This document shows, piece after piece, positions 33,367 through 42,035 of a stretch of 64,000 nt of DNA. Both the position numbers and the translations under genes were made by a program. The notes below the pieces were generated by a model. That model did not search any database and was not told the origin of the DNA. It worked only from the letters and a program-made list of their open reading frames with translations. The DNA is from Myxococcota bacterium (GTDB lineage Bacteria > Myxococcota_A > UBA9160 > UBA4427): contig JAWKRT010000001.1 in NCBI GenBank assembly GCA_041389495.1, positions 1,860,001-1,924,000 on the forward strand, given 5' to 3'. Within the stretch, counting starts at the first letter, position 1. Every line of letters starts with the position of its first letter.

Positions 33367-34848
33367 ATGGCGTGTCGTCGCTCGTTCGCGTTCGTCTCGC
33401 TTCTCGCCGTCCTCCTTCCCGGCGTCGGCGCGGCCGACGTGACGTTCACGCTCGGCGCGGGCGAGGACTTCGTCGTCGAGGGTGCGGGCCCGGTCGAGCA
33501 CCTGCGCATCGACGGCGACACGGGCAACGTGTCGAGGAGCGGCGCGCTGTTCGTCTACACGACTCCGCAGAGCCTCTCGGTCGGGTTCGACGCGCTCGCG
33601 ACCGAAGCGGCGACGCCGGCCGATTCGGGAGACGCGAACACCGCATTCGGACACAGCGCACTGCAGAGCACGTCGGGCGGCTGCTGCACGTACGGCCAGC
33701 CGTTCGGCGGGCGCAACTCCGCGTTCGGCAAGTACGCACTCGCGGCGAACGTGAGCGGGAACGAGAGCTCGGCCTTCGGTGCGAACGCGCTGCGCAACAC
33801 GACGGTCGGCGGGAGCGCGGCGTTCGGCGCGGATGCGCTGATGTCGAGCACGACCGGCTACTTCAACTCGGCGTTCGGTACCCGGGCGCTCACGGCGAAC
33901 ACGACGGGCTCGCAGAACGTGGCGTTCGGATACGGCGCGCTCGCGAGCAACGACGTCGGCATCACCAACTCCGCCGTCGGCTTCGCAGCCCTCGCTTCGA
34001 ATACGAACGGCACGTCGAACACCGCGGTCGGCTTCCAGGCGCTCGCCTACAACACGACCGGCGACAACCACGTGGCCGTCGGATACGCCGCCCTCCAGAG
34101 CACGCAGGACTCGCTGCGCAACACGGCGGTGGGGACGCGCGCGCTCCAGTTCCTGACGACGGGCGGCGACAACGCCGCGGTCGGGATGCACGCGCTGCGT
34201 GCGAACGTCGTCGGGTCGAACAACACCGCCGTCGGGTCGCAGGCGCTCGACGGCGCGACCGGGAGCGGAAACACGGGAGTCGGGTCGTCGTCCCTCGGGT
34301 CGCTCGGGACCGGGAACAACAACGTCGCGCTCGGCGGCGGATCGAGTCTCGTGACCGGGAGCGACAACGTCTACATCGCCAACACGGGGAACAACTTCGA
34401 GAGCGGGAAGATCCGCATCGGGACGGCCTCGCAGACCGAGGCCTTCATCACGGGCATCTCGGGCAACACGGTCTCGGGCGGCGTTCCGGTGTTGATCAAC
34501 GCGTCCCACGAGCTCGGCACCACGACCTCGTCCGCGAAGTTCAAGGAGAAGGTCGAGACGCTCGCCGACCCGCGCGACGTGCTGATGCGGCTTCGCCCGG
34601 TGTCGTTCGTGTATCGCGAGGACGCGGGCGGCGACGGCGCCACGATCGAGTACGGACTGATCGCGGAGGAGGTGGCGAAGGTCGCGCCCGAGCTCGTCGT
34701 GGTCGACGGCGAGGGCGCGCCGTACTCGGTGCGGTACCAGCTGCTCACGCCGATGCTCCTGCGCGAGATCCAGCGCCAGGAGCTCGCGATCCGCGATCAG
34801 GCGAAGGCGATCGACGAGCTGCGCGATCGGCTCGCCGATCGCGAGTGA
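33367..34848 (+). CDS. head-repeat surface protein with S74-type C-terminal chaperone domain (paralogue C)
   Basis: A 493-residue exported protein on the opposite strand to its two paralogues. Signal peptide to about residue 23 (VSLLAVLLPGVGA), the module ADVTFTLGAGEDFVVE...RIDGDTGNVSRSGALFVY, an insertion with CC (about 106), then about 13 units of 16-17 residues (115-331). A more diverged S74 domain follows (TSSAKFKEKVETLADPRDVL, EYGLIAEEVAKVAPELVVVD), with a coiled coil at the end (RDQAKAIDELRDRLADRE). The GGAGG ribosome site and a hairpin leader shared with paralogue B precede the ATG. The C-terminal DNA is not part of the near-identical segment shared by A and B. Confidence 0.87.
   Translation: MACRRSFAFVSLLAVLLPGVGAADVTFTLGAGEDFVVEGAGPVEHLRIDGDTGNVSRSGALFVYTTPQSLSVGFDALATEAATPADSGDANTAFGHSALQSTSGGCCTYGQPFGGRNSAFGKYALAANVSGNESSAFGANALRNTTVGGSAAFGADALMSSTTGYFNSAFGTRALTANTTGSQNVAFGYGALASNDVGITNSAVGFAALASNTNGTSNTAVGFQALAYNTTGDNHVAVGYAALQSTQDSLRNTAVGTRALQFLTTGGDNAAVGMHALRANVVGSNNTAVGSQALDGATGSGNTGVGSSSLGSLGTGNNNVALGGGSSLVTGSDNVYIANTGNNFESGKIRIGTASQTEAFITGISGNTVSGGVPVLINASHELGTTTSSAKFKEKVETLADPRDVLMRLRPVSFVYREDAGGDGATIEYGLIAEEVAKVAPELVVVDGEGAPYSVRYQLLTPMLLREIQRQELAIRDQAKAIDELRDRLADRE
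33709..34359 (+). repeat. about 13 tandem 48-51-nt coding repeats
   Basis: Units such as TSNTAVGFQALAYNTTG. They are more divergent than in paralogues A and B. Confidence 0.8.
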
Positions 34849-34855
34849 GCGCGAC

Positions 34856-35515
34856 CTAACGAGCGGGAGCCAGCGCCTCGGCGAAGAAGTCGAGCGTGCG
34901 GCGCAGGCGGCGCCGCCGCTCGGCGGGGTCGTCGGGCGCGGCGGCGAGGGCGCCGAAGGCCGAGGTGAGCAGGATCTGCGCGAGCTCGTCGGGCGGGAGC
35001 GCGCCGGCGCGCAGCTCGCCGCGCGCGGCGGCCGCGGCGAGGTGGCCTGCGATCGCGCGGCCGATCGGGTCGTCGTCGAGCGACGTGCCGTCCGGCGGCC
35101 GCAGGAGCAGGCCGAGGGAATCGCGCACGAGGTCGGGCGCGGCGAGCTCCTCCTCGACGTCGATCATCGCGTCGGCGACCGCGCGCAGGAAGTGCGCGAG
35201 GCCGGGCTCGCCGCCCGCCGGCGCGAGCGCCTCGAGTCGCTCGATGAAGCGCTGCGCGTTGCGCAGCCACATCTCGAAGACGACGTGGTCCTTGGTCGGG
35301 AAGTGGAAGTAGAATGTGCCGGGCACGACGCCGGCCGCGCGCGCGATGTCGTGCACGCGCGCGTTCTGCGTGCCGACGCGGCGGAACTCGGCGATCGCGA
35401 GCGCGTAGAGCTGCTCGCGCGTGTCGCGCCGCTGCGCTTCGCGCCGGCTCGCGGCGACGCCGCGCCGCGGCGCTCTCGCCGGGCGCGCGGCGCCCTCCGA
35501 ACCCGGGCTCGCCAT
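34856..35515 (-). CDS. TetR/AcrR-family transcriptional regulator
   Basis: A 219-residue TetR-type repressor. The N-terminal helix-turn-helix is ARVHDIARAAGVVPGTFYFHF followed by TKDHVVFEMWLRNAQRF. The variable C-terminal ligand domain is helical, as usual. Length is normal. The stop is 8 bases past the convergent surface-protein gene, and the ATG is 26 bases beyond the stop of the D-aminoacylase-like gene, so TetR probably is the second gene of that transcript. A perfect palindrome at 37325-37345, in the promoter region of the same transcript, is the best candidate operator. Confidence 0.9.
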   Translation of the reverse strand: MASPGSEGAARPARAPRRGVAASRREAQRRDTREQLYALAIAEFRRVGTQNARVHDIARAAGVVPGTFYFHFPTKDHVVFEMWLRNAQRFIERLEALAPAGGEPGLAHFLRAVADAMIDVEEELAAPDLVRDSLGLLLRPPDGTSLDDDPIGRAIAGHLAAAAARGELRAGALPPDELAQILLTSAFGALAAAPDDPAERRRRLRRTLDFFAEALAPAR

Positions 35516-35541
35516 CGTGGCTGCGCTCTGCCGCGCGCTCG

Positions 35542-37287
35542 CTAGGCCGCGCTCGGCGCGGGCTGCGCGCCGCGCACGAGCGCGCCGGGCAGGGCGCCCG
35601 TCGGCCGGTCGTCGCGCATCGTCTCGACGCCCGACACGAAGGTCGCGACATAGCCGCGCGCGCGCTGCACGAGGCGGCGCGCGCCGGCCGGCAGGTCGGC
35701 GACGGCCTCGGGCAGCTCGAGCGCGAGCCGCTCGAGATCGATCAGGTTGAGGTCGGCCTTCATGCCGGGCTCGAGCGTGCCGCGATCCTCGAGCCCGTAG
35801 AGCCGCGCCGGGTCGTGCGTCATGCGCTTCACGGCGAACTCGATCGGGAGGCGCGGGCCGCGCGAGCGGTCGCGCACCCAGTGCGTGAGCATGAACGTCT
35901 GGATGCTCGCGTCGCAGATCAGCGCGCAGTGCGCGCCGCCGTCGCCGAGGCCGAGCACGGTCTGCGGCTCGTGCATCATCTCGTAGATCGGGTCGCACGA
36001 GCGCTCGGAGTAGTTGAGCGCGGGGACGAGCAGCATCGCGCGGCCGTCCTCCGCGATCATCGCGTCGTAGAGCACTTCCTGCGGGTCGCGGCCGGAGCGC
36101 TTCGCGATCGCGGCGATCGAGTCCTCGTCGCTCGGCTCGTAGTTCATCGGGTTGCCGAGCGGGAAGAGCTTGTCGTACTGCACCCAGACGGCCCCGAAGC
36201 CGTTCGTGTCGGCGGGCTCGGACAGGATGCGCCGGCGCCGCTCGGGCGTGCGCAGCTCGGCCGCGAGCTCGGCGAGCGGGAGCCCCGCGATCTCCTCGAA
36301 CGCGGGCCGGCCGCGCCACGCGTGCCGCTCCGTCTGCAGGCCCATCAGCATGCCGAACGGGCGGCCGGCGATCTGCGGATGGAGGTCCGCGCCCTCGGCG
36401 CGCGCGGCCTTCGCCGTCGCGAGCAGCTCGCGCCACAGGTTCGGCGCGGCGTCGACCTGCAGCATCGTGAACGACACGGGGCGGCCGATCTCCTTCGAGA
36501 GCCGCCGCATCCAGTCGACCTCGGCCTTCGGCGCCTCGACGTCCTCGCCGGCCGCGCCGTTGTTCGCGACCTCGAAGATGCCGGTGCCGAGCTCGCCGAG
36601 GACGCGTCCGATGCCGAACAGCTCGTCCTCCGATGCGAACGTGCCGGGCACGGGCTCGCCGTTCGGCGCGCGGTGCGCGAGCGTGCGCGACGTCGAGAAG
36701 CCGAGCGCGCCGGCCGCGATGCCCTCCTTCACGAGGCGCGCCATCTCGGCGATGTCGGCGGGCGTGGCCGGCTCGTTGCTCGCGCCGCGCTCGCCCATGA
36801 CGTACGTGCGCAGCGACGTGTGCGGCACGTGCGTCGCGATGTCCATCGCGAGCGGCGCGCGCTCGAGCGCGTCGAGGTACTCCGGGAACGACTCCCAGTC
36901 CCACTTCATGCCGGCCGAGATCGCGGCGCGCGGGATGTCCTCGACGCACTCCATCAGCTCGATCAGCCACTCGCGCTCGTCCGGCCGGGCGGGCGCGAAG
37001 CCGACGCCGCAGTTGCCGAGCACGGCGGTCGTGACGCCGTGGAAGCAGCTCGGCGTGAGGTAGGGGTCCCAGGTGACCTGCGCGTCGTAGTGCGTGTGCA
37101 CGTCGACGAAGCCCGGCGTCACGACGAGGCCCGTCGCGTCGACCTCGCGCGCGGCCTCGCCCGCGATCTCGCCGGGCGCGCCGACGGCGGCGATGCGCCC
37201 GTCGCGCACCGCGACGTCGCCCCGGAAGGGCGCCCGGCCGGTGCCGTCCACGATGGTTCCGCCGCGCACGATCAGGTCGTAGGTCAT
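35542..37287 (-). CDS. N-acyl-D-amino-acid deacylase-family amidohydrolase (copy 1)
   Basis: A 581-residue amidohydrolase of the D-aminoacylase/dihydroorotase group. The metal site is DVHTHYDAQ after VVTPGFV, with GNCGVGFAP, AGALGFSTSR, and the late Asp in GLGDGGAHCALICD. The usual end ADLNLIDLERLAL is present. It cleaves an amide (N-acyl-D-amino acid or similar). The closest relative here is the 581-residue gene at 60736. The ATG at 37287 has GAGGAG upstream. It diverges from the BKACE gene over a 114-base gap holding a palindromic operator candidate, and TetR follows on the same strand. Substrate unknown. Confidence 0.9.
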   Translation of the reverse strand: MTYDLIVRGGTIVDGTGRAPFRGDVAVRDGRIAAVGAPGEIAGEAAREVDATGLVVTPGFVDVHTHYDAQVTWDPYLTPSCFHGVTTAVLGNCGVGFAPARPDEREWLIELMECVEDIPRAAISAGMKWDWESFPEYLDALERAPLAMDIATHVPHTSLRTYVMGERGASNEPATPADIAEMARLVKEGIAAGALGFSTSRTLAHRAPNGEPVPGTFASEDELFGIGRVLGELGTGIFEVANNGAAGEDVEAPKAEVDWMRRLSKEIGRPVSFTMLQVDAAPNLWRELLATAKAARAEGADLHPQIAGRPFGMLMGLQTERHAWRGRPAFEEIAGLPLAELAAELRTPERRRRILSEPADTNGFGAVWVQYDKLFPLGNPMNYEPSDEDSIAAIAKRSGRDPQEVLYDAMIAEDGRAMLLVPALNYSERSCDPIYEMMHEPQTVLGLGDGGAHCALICDASIQTFMLTHWVRDRSRGPRLPIEFAVKRMTHDPARLYGLEDRGTLEPGMKADLNLIDLERLALELPEAVADLPAGARRLVQRARGYVATFVSGVETMRDDRPTGALPGALVRGAQPAPSAA

Positions 37288-37324
37288 GGGTGGTGGTCTC
37301 CTCGGCGCGGGACGATGGCCGAAG

Positions 37325-37345
37325 TTCGTTGACTTTGTCAACGAA
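37325..37345. promoter_or_regulatory. perfect 21-bp palindrome, probable TetR operator
   Basis: Half-sites TTCGTTGAC and GTCAACGAA are exact reverse complements separated by TTT. It sits in the divergent promoter gap between the D-aminoacylase-like gene (start 37287) and BKACE (start 37402), the usual place for a TetR-family dimer site. Its AT content is far above the surroundings, and TTGAC inside it could also be a -35. Confidence 0.7.
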
Positions 37346-37401
37346 GGCCGGTGAGACTTCGCGCCGCGGACCGGCCGGCGCCGGTCGCCCCGGGAGGCCC
37401 C

Positions 37402-38301
37402 ATGCCCGACGCGACGCCCGTGATCCTCGAGGCCGCCATCAACGGAATGGGGACGAAGGAGCGCAACCCGCACATCCCGACGACGCCGGCCGAGGTCACG
37501 GCCACGGCGCTCGCCTGCTACGCGGCGGGCGCCTCGATCGTGCACGCGCACAACCACGACATCGCGCTCGGGGGCAAGGAGGCGGCCGAGGCGTACGCGC
37601 AGGCGTGGCGGCCGGTGCTCGACGCGCGTCCCGACGCGCTCTGGTACCCGACGCTCTGCGCGGCCGCCGGCGACGCGCCGCGCATGCTCGAGCACGTCGA
37701 CCTGCTGCACCGCGACGGCCTGCTGCGCCTCGGCCTGTTCGACCCGGGCTCGACCAACATCGGGCTTCCGGGGCCCGACGGCGTTCCCGTCGGCGGCGTC
37801 TACGCGAACCCGTACGACGCGATCCGCTATGCGATGGAGTTCCACGCGGCGCGCGGCCTCGGGCCGCAGCTCGCGATCTACGAGCCGGGCTTCCTGCAGA
37901 CGACGCTCGCCTATCACCGGCTCGGGCGGCTGCCGCGCGGCGCGATGGCGAAGCTCTACTTCGGCGGGCCGTGCGGGCTCGCGTCGCGCACGCCGGGCGT
38001 GACGTTCGGGCTGCCGCCGACGCGGCACGCGCTGCTCGCCTACCTCGACATGCTCGAGGGCACGCGCATCCCGTGGTCGGTCTCGGTGTGGGGCGGCGAC
38101 CTGATGCAGACCGAGGTCGCGCGGCTCGCGCTCGAGCGCGGCGGCCACCTGCACGTCGGGCTCGAGGAGCACCTCGACCCGGCGCGCACACCGACGAACG
38201 AGGAGCTCGTACGGGAGGCGGCGGCGCTCTGCGCCGAGGTCGGCCGCCCGCTCGCGACGTGCGCCGACGCGGCGCGCCTGCTCGCGTTGCCCGGGGAGTA
38301 G
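37402..38301 (+). CDS. beta-keto acid cleavage enzyme, BKACE (DUF849) (copy 1)
   Basis: A 299-residue BKACE-family TIM barrel (3-keto-5-aminohexanoate cleavage enzyme type). The Zn site HAHNHD is at about 48-53, with LFDPGSTNIG, YEPGFLQT, and WSVSVWGGDLMQTEV (the end-barrel segment). BKACEs condense a beta-keto acid with acetyl-CoA to give acetoacetate and a new acyl-CoA. The amino-acid specificity of each subgroup depends on pocket residues I cannot assign. The ATG at 37402 has GGGAGG upstream. It is first in a run of seven same-strand genes. Confidence 0.92.
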   Translation: MPDATPVILEAAINGMGTKERNPHIPTTPAEVTATALACYAAGASIVHAHNHDIALGGKEAAEAYAQAWRPVLDARPDALWYPTLCAAAGDAPRMLEHVDLLHRDGLLRLGLFDPGSTNIGLPGPDGVPVGGVYANPYDAIRYAMEFHAARGLGPQLAIYEPGFLQTTLAYHRLGRLPRGAMAKLYFGGPCGLASRTPGVTFGLPPTRHALLAYLDMLEGTRIPWSVSVWGGDLMQTEVARLALERGGHLHVGLEEHLDPARTPTNEELVREAAALCAEVGRPLATCADAARLLALPGE

Positions 38302-38304
38302 ACT
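38299..38304 (+). promoter_or_regulatory. -10-like element TAGACT overlapping the BKACE stop codon
   Basis: TAGACT followed by GCGCGC, 46 bases before the amidohydrolase ATG at 38350. It shares the form of the other sites, but the first three bases are the BKACE stop codon, so it may be chance. Confidence 0.28.
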
Positions 38305-38349
38305 GCGCGCGCCCCGGCCCGCGCGGAGCGACGCCAGGAGGAGACGGCC

Positions 38350-39582
38350 ATGCCGCCCGCGACCGCATCCGCGCGCGAGACCGCGCCCGCGCGCGTGCTC
38401 GACTGGGTGATCGACGTCGACACGCACATCACCGAGCCGCCCGACCTGTGGGCGTCGCGGCTGCCCGCGCGCATGCGCGCCGAGGCGCCGCGCATCGTGA
38501 CGATCGAGCGGCCCGACGGCCGCGGGAAGATGGAGCTCTGGAGCGTCGGCGACGGCGCGGCCGCGGTGCCGGTCGGACACACCGCGGTGGCCGGCTGGCC
38601 CGATCCGTTCCCCGCCGCGCCGTCGGGCTTCGCCGAGTGCCCGCCCGCGTCGTACGACGCGACCGCGCGCCTCGCCTACATGGACTCGATCGGGGTCTGG
38701 GCGACCGCGCTCTACCCGAACGTCGGCGGCTTCGGGAACCAGGCCTTCCTCCAGCTCCGCGACGAGGAGCTGAAGCGCGAGTGCGTGCGCGCGTACAACG
38801 ACTTCCTGTTCGACTGGGTCGCGCCCGACCCGCGGCGCTTCATCCCGATCGTGTCGCTCCCGTTCTGGGACGTCGCGGCGTCGGTCGCGGAGATCGAGCG
38901 CACGGCGAAGCTCGGCGCGAAGGGCCTGCTGTTCACGGGCGAGCCGCACACGCACGGCATGCCGCGGCTCGCATCGGCGCACTGGACGCCGCTGTGGGAG
39001 GCCGCCGTCGCGCACGACCTGCCCGTGAGCTTCCACCTCGGCAACGGCGAGTTCACGAACGGCTTCTCGCCCGACTCGCTGCGCGACTACGGCGTCGGCG
39101 CCACCAACGCGCGCACCGCCGTGCAGCTCTTCCTCGACAACGGCAAGCAGCTCGTCGACCTGCTGCTCTCGGGCGTGCTCGCGCGGCACCCCGCGCTGCG
39201 CGTCGTCTCCGTCGAGAGCGGCATCGGGTTCATCCCGTTCGTGCTCGAGAGCTGCGACTACGCGTTCGAGTACTCGCGCATCCGGCAGGAGCGGCCCGAG
39301 TTCGCGCTCAAGCCGTCCGAGTACTTCGCGCGCCAGGTCTACGGCTGTTACTTCTTCGAGGAGCACGCGCCGCAGCAGCTCCTCGACGACATCGGCGTCG
39401 AGCGCGTGCTGTTCGAGACGGACTACCCGCACCCGATCTGCCTGTACGGCAACGTGCGCGAGAAGATCGACGCCGGGCTCGCCGGCAAGCCGGCGGACGT
39501 CCGGCGCAAGGTGCTCTTCGAGAACGCCGCGAAGCTCTACCGCGTCGAGGCGCCCGACCGCGCGCCCGACGCCCACGCCTGA
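38350..39582 (+). CDS. amidohydrolase family 2 metal hydrolase (paralogue of 22376)
   Basis: A 410-residue amidohydrolase-2 protein. The N-terminal site is VIDVDTHITEPPDLW (D-x-H), with a His in LPVSFHLGNGEF (about 222) and the acidic pair in LFETDYPHPI (about 357). It resembles the protein at 22376, which begins DDHVVEPPDMW, and both probably decarboxylate or hydrolyse a small carboxylic substrate. AGGAGG lies before the ATG. It is followed 12 bases later by the second D-aminoacylase-like gene. Confidence 0.9.
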   Translation: MPPATASARETAPARVLDWVIDVDTHITEPPDLWASRLPARMRAEAPRIVTIERPDGRGKMELWSVGDGAAAVPVGHTAVAGWPDPFPAAPSGFAECPPASYDATARLAYMDSIGVWATALYPNVGGFGNQAFLQLRDEELKRECVRAYNDFLFDWVAPDPRRFIPIVSLPFWDVAASVAEIERTAKLGAKGLLFTGEPHTHGMPRLASAHWTPLWEAAVAHDLPVSFHLGNGEFTNGFSPDSLRDYGVGATNARTAVQLFLDNGKQLVDLLLSGVLARHPALRVVSVESGIGFIPFVLESCDYAFEYSRIRQERPEFALKPSEYFARQVYGCYFFEEHAPQQLLDDIGVERVLFETDYPHPICLYGNVREKIDAGLAGKPADVRRKVLFENAAKLYRVEAPDRAPDAHA

Positions 39583-39594
39583 AGAGGAGGCTCC

Positions 39595-41253
39595 ATGAGC
39601 GCAGACATCGTGATCCGCGGCGGAACGGTCGTCGACGGCAGCGGCGCGCCCGGCATCGAGGCCGACGTCGCGATCGAGGGGGGCGCGATCCGCGCGATCG
39701 GGAAGGGCCTCGACGGCGCGCGCGAGCTCGACGCGCGCGGCAAGGTCGTGGCGCCGGGCTTCATCGACATCCACACGCACTTCGACGCGCAGGTCTTCTG
39801 GGACCCGCAGCTCACGCCGTCGTGCTTCCACGGCGTGACGACCGTCGTCGCGGGCAACTGCGGCTTCTCGATCGCGCCGACGCGCCCCGAGCACCGCACG
39901 ACGATCGCGCGCACGCTCGAGAACGTGGAGGACATGGACGTCGCCGCGCTCGACGCGGGCATCCCGTGGGAGTTCGAGACCTTCCCCGAGTACCTGGCGT
40001 CGGTCGAGCGCCGCGGCACGGTGCTGAACTACGCGGCCTACATCGGGCACACCGCGCTGCGCCTGTTCGCGATGGGCGACGCCGCCTACGAGCGCGCCGC
40101 GAAGGACGAAGAGATCGAGCGCATGGCGGCGATCGTCACGGAGGCGGTGCGCGCGGGCGCGGCCGGCTTCGCGACGAGCTTCGCGCCGACGCACGTCGGC
40201 ATGGACGGCAAGCCCGTGCCGTCGCGCTTCGCCGAGCGGCGCGAGTTCGAGGCGCTGTGCGCGGCGGTGGCCGCGGCGGGGCGGGGCGTCGTCGCCGTCG
40301 CACCGGGCGAGAACGTCTCGATCCCCGATCTCTACGAGCTGCAGCCGAAGGTCGGGCGGCCATTCACATACGGCGCGCTGCTCACCTTCCCGGGCGACGG
40401 CTACAAGCAGCTCGTCGCGCTCAACGACGCCGGGCACGCGAAGGGCGCCTCGGTCTGGCCGCAGGTGTCGCCGCGCCCGCTGCAGTTCCAGCTCACGCTC
40501 GACGACCCGTTCACGTTCAACATCGCGGAGGCGTTCGCGGCGCTGATGCGCGGGACGCGCGACGCGCGCGTCGCCGCCTACCGCGACCGCGCCTTCCGCG
40601 AGCGCGCGCTCGCGCAGCTCGACGCGCACGTGATGCGACCGCGCTGGCACACGTTCGTCGTCGCCGAGAGCCCGACGCAGCCCGCGCTCGAGGGACGGCG
40701 TGTCGAGGACGTCGCGCGCGAGCGCGGCACGAGCGTGTTCGACGCGATCCTCGACATCGGGCTCGCCGACGATCTCGGCACGCGCTTCAACGCCGTGCTC
40801 GCGAACGACGACACCGAGGGCGTCGCGTGGCTGCTCACACGCGAGGGCGTGACGCTCGGGCTCTCGGACGCGGGCGCGCACGTGGGCCAGCTGTGCGACG
40901 CGCCGCAGGCGACCGACCTGCTCGGCAACTGGGTGCGCGACCGCGGCGTGATGAGCGTCGAGGACGCGGTGCGGCGGCTCTCGGGCCGGCAGGCCGACAT
41001 CTTCGGGTTCGCGGAGCGCGGCTACCTGCGCCCGGGCTACCGCGCGGACGTCGTCGTGTTCGACCCGGCCACCGTCGCGCCCGGGCCGATCCGACGCGTG
41101 CGCGACTTCCCCGGCGACTCGGCGCGGCTCACGGCCGACCAGCCGACGGGCATGGCGCACGTGCTCGTGAACGGCACGCCCATCCAGGTGGACGGCAAGG
41201 TCGAGGCGGAGGGCGTCGCGGCGCGCCCGGGCATGCGGCCCGCGATCGCCTGA
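39595..41253 (+). CDS. N-acyl-D-amino-acid deacylase-family amidohydrolase (copy 2)
   Basis: A 552-residue amidohydrolase of the D-aminoacylase group, more distant from the copies at 35542 and 60736. The metal site is DIHTHFDAQVFWDPQLTPS, with GNCGFSIAP, GAAGFATSFAPTHVG and the late Asp in GLSDAGAHVGQLCDAP. The C-terminal RVRDFPGDSARL and VLVNGTPI are typical of D-aminoacylase family ends. AGGAGG precedes the ATG. It sits between an amidohydrolase and a thioesterase gene, and presumably opens an amide in the same pathway. Confidence 0.9.
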   Translation: MSADIVIRGGTVVDGSGAPGIEADVAIEGGAIRAIGKGLDGARELDARGKVVAPGFIDIHTHFDAQVFWDPQLTPSCFHGVTTVVAGNCGFSIAPTRPEHRTTIARTLENVEDMDVAALDAGIPWEFETFPEYLASVERRGTVLNYAAYIGHTALRLFAMGDAAYERAAKDEEIERMAAIVTEAVRAGAAGFATSFAPTHVGMDGKPVPSRFAERREFEALCAAVAAAGRGVVAVAPGENVSIPDLYELQPKVGRPFTYGALLTFPGDGYKQLVALNDAGHAKGASVWPQVSPRPLQFQLTLDDPFTFNIAEAFAALMRGTRDARVAAYRDRAFRERALAQLDAHVMRPRWHTFVVAESPTQPALEGRRVEDVARERGTSVFDAILDIGLADDLGTRFNAVLANDDTEGVAWLLTREGVTLGLSDAGAHVGQLCDAPQATDLLGNWVRDRGVMSVEDAVRRLSGRQADIFGFAERGYLRPGYRADVVVFDPATVAPGPIRRVRDFPGDSARLTADQPTGMAHVLVNGTPIQVDGKVEAEGVAARPGMRPAIA

Positions 41254-41381
41254 GCCATCGTCCGGCGCCTCGCGCCGTCGGCCCGTGCCGTCCGCGCGTC
41301 GGTGCGCGCCCCGCGATCCGGGCCGCGCGGCCGGCGCGCGCACGCGCCCGCCGGCCGCGCGCGCCACCACCGAGGAGCTCC

Positions 41382-42035
41382 ATGCCCGATCCCGAACCGC
41401 AGGCGCTCGCGGGCGCCGTCGACGCGCTGCGACGCGTGCTCGCGAACCTGCGCAAGACGAAGGCGCCGGCCGCGCTGCTGGCCGACGTCGCGCGCGAGCT
41501 CGACGCGCTGCACGCGCGGCTCGCTCCGTACGACCACCCCGGCCCCTACGCGCAGGGCATCCTCGACATGGGCGAGGGGAGCTTCATCCCCGGCGCGCGC
41601 GATCCGGCGGTGTTCTTCCCGTACAGCCCGGTCGTCGGCCCGCACAACCCGATCGCGCCGCCCGTCGTGTTCGAGCAGCGCGGCGACGAGCTCGTCGCCG
41701 AGCACGTGTTCGACGCGCCGTACTGCGGGCCGCCGACGGCCGTGCACGGCGGCATCGTCGCGCTCGTGTTCGACGAGCTGCTCGGCTGCGTCAACGTCGT
41801 GAACGACGCGGGCGGCTTCACGGGCACGCTCACGGTGCGGTACCGCTCGCTCACGCCGGTCGGCGAGCGCATCGCGATGCGCGGCTGGATCGAGCGGCGC
41901 GAGGGGCGCAAGACGTTCGCGAAGGGCACGATGCACTGCGGCGACGTGCTGTGCGCCGAGGCCGAGGGCGTCTTCATCGCGCCGAGCGAGTCGCCCCTCG
42001 AGCGCGTGCGGCGCGCGCTCGCGGAGGGCGCGTGA
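41382..42035 (+). CDS. hotdog-fold acyl-CoA thioesterase (PaaI-like)
   Basis: A 217-residue protein whose C-terminal half is a PaaI-type hotdog: GPPTAVHGGIVALVFDELLG (catalytic HGG), TGTLTVRYRSLTPVGE and FAKGTMHCGDVLCAEAEGVF. The N-terminal 75 residues form a helical segment of unknown role. It would hydrolyse an acyl-CoA or aryl-CoA in this pathway. The upstream gap of 128 bases shows no feature. GAGGAG is just before the ATG. The stop overlaps the GTG of the PQQ dehydrogenase (GTGA), so translation is coupled. Confidence 0.87.
   Translation: MPDPEPQALAGAVDALRRVLANLRKTKAPAALLADVARELDALHARLAPYDHPGPYAQGILDMGEGSFIPGARDPAVFFPYSPVVGPHNPIAPPVVFEQRGDELVAEHVFDAPYCGPPTAVHGGIVALVFDELLGCVNVVNDAGGFTGTLTVRYRSLTPVGERIAMRGWIERREGRKTFAKGTMHCGDVLCAEAEGVFIAPSESPLERVRRALAEGA

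Noticed and set aside
26531..34848. Prophage tail-fibre genes
   Set aside because: The S74 domain occurs in phage fibres, but these proteins have signal peptides and no phage structural, lysis or integrase genes are near.
35542..41370. 1942-residue open frame on the minus strand spanning several genes
   Set aside because: Only its last 581 codons (35542-37287) have amidohydrolase motifs. The rest is antisense to the BKACE, amidohydrolase and D-aminoacylase genes.
37290..42035. 1581-residue open frame on the plus strand
   Set aside because: Only the last 217 codons (thioesterase, from 41382) are real. The rest runs in a different frame from BKACE, amidohydrolase and D-aminoacylase.
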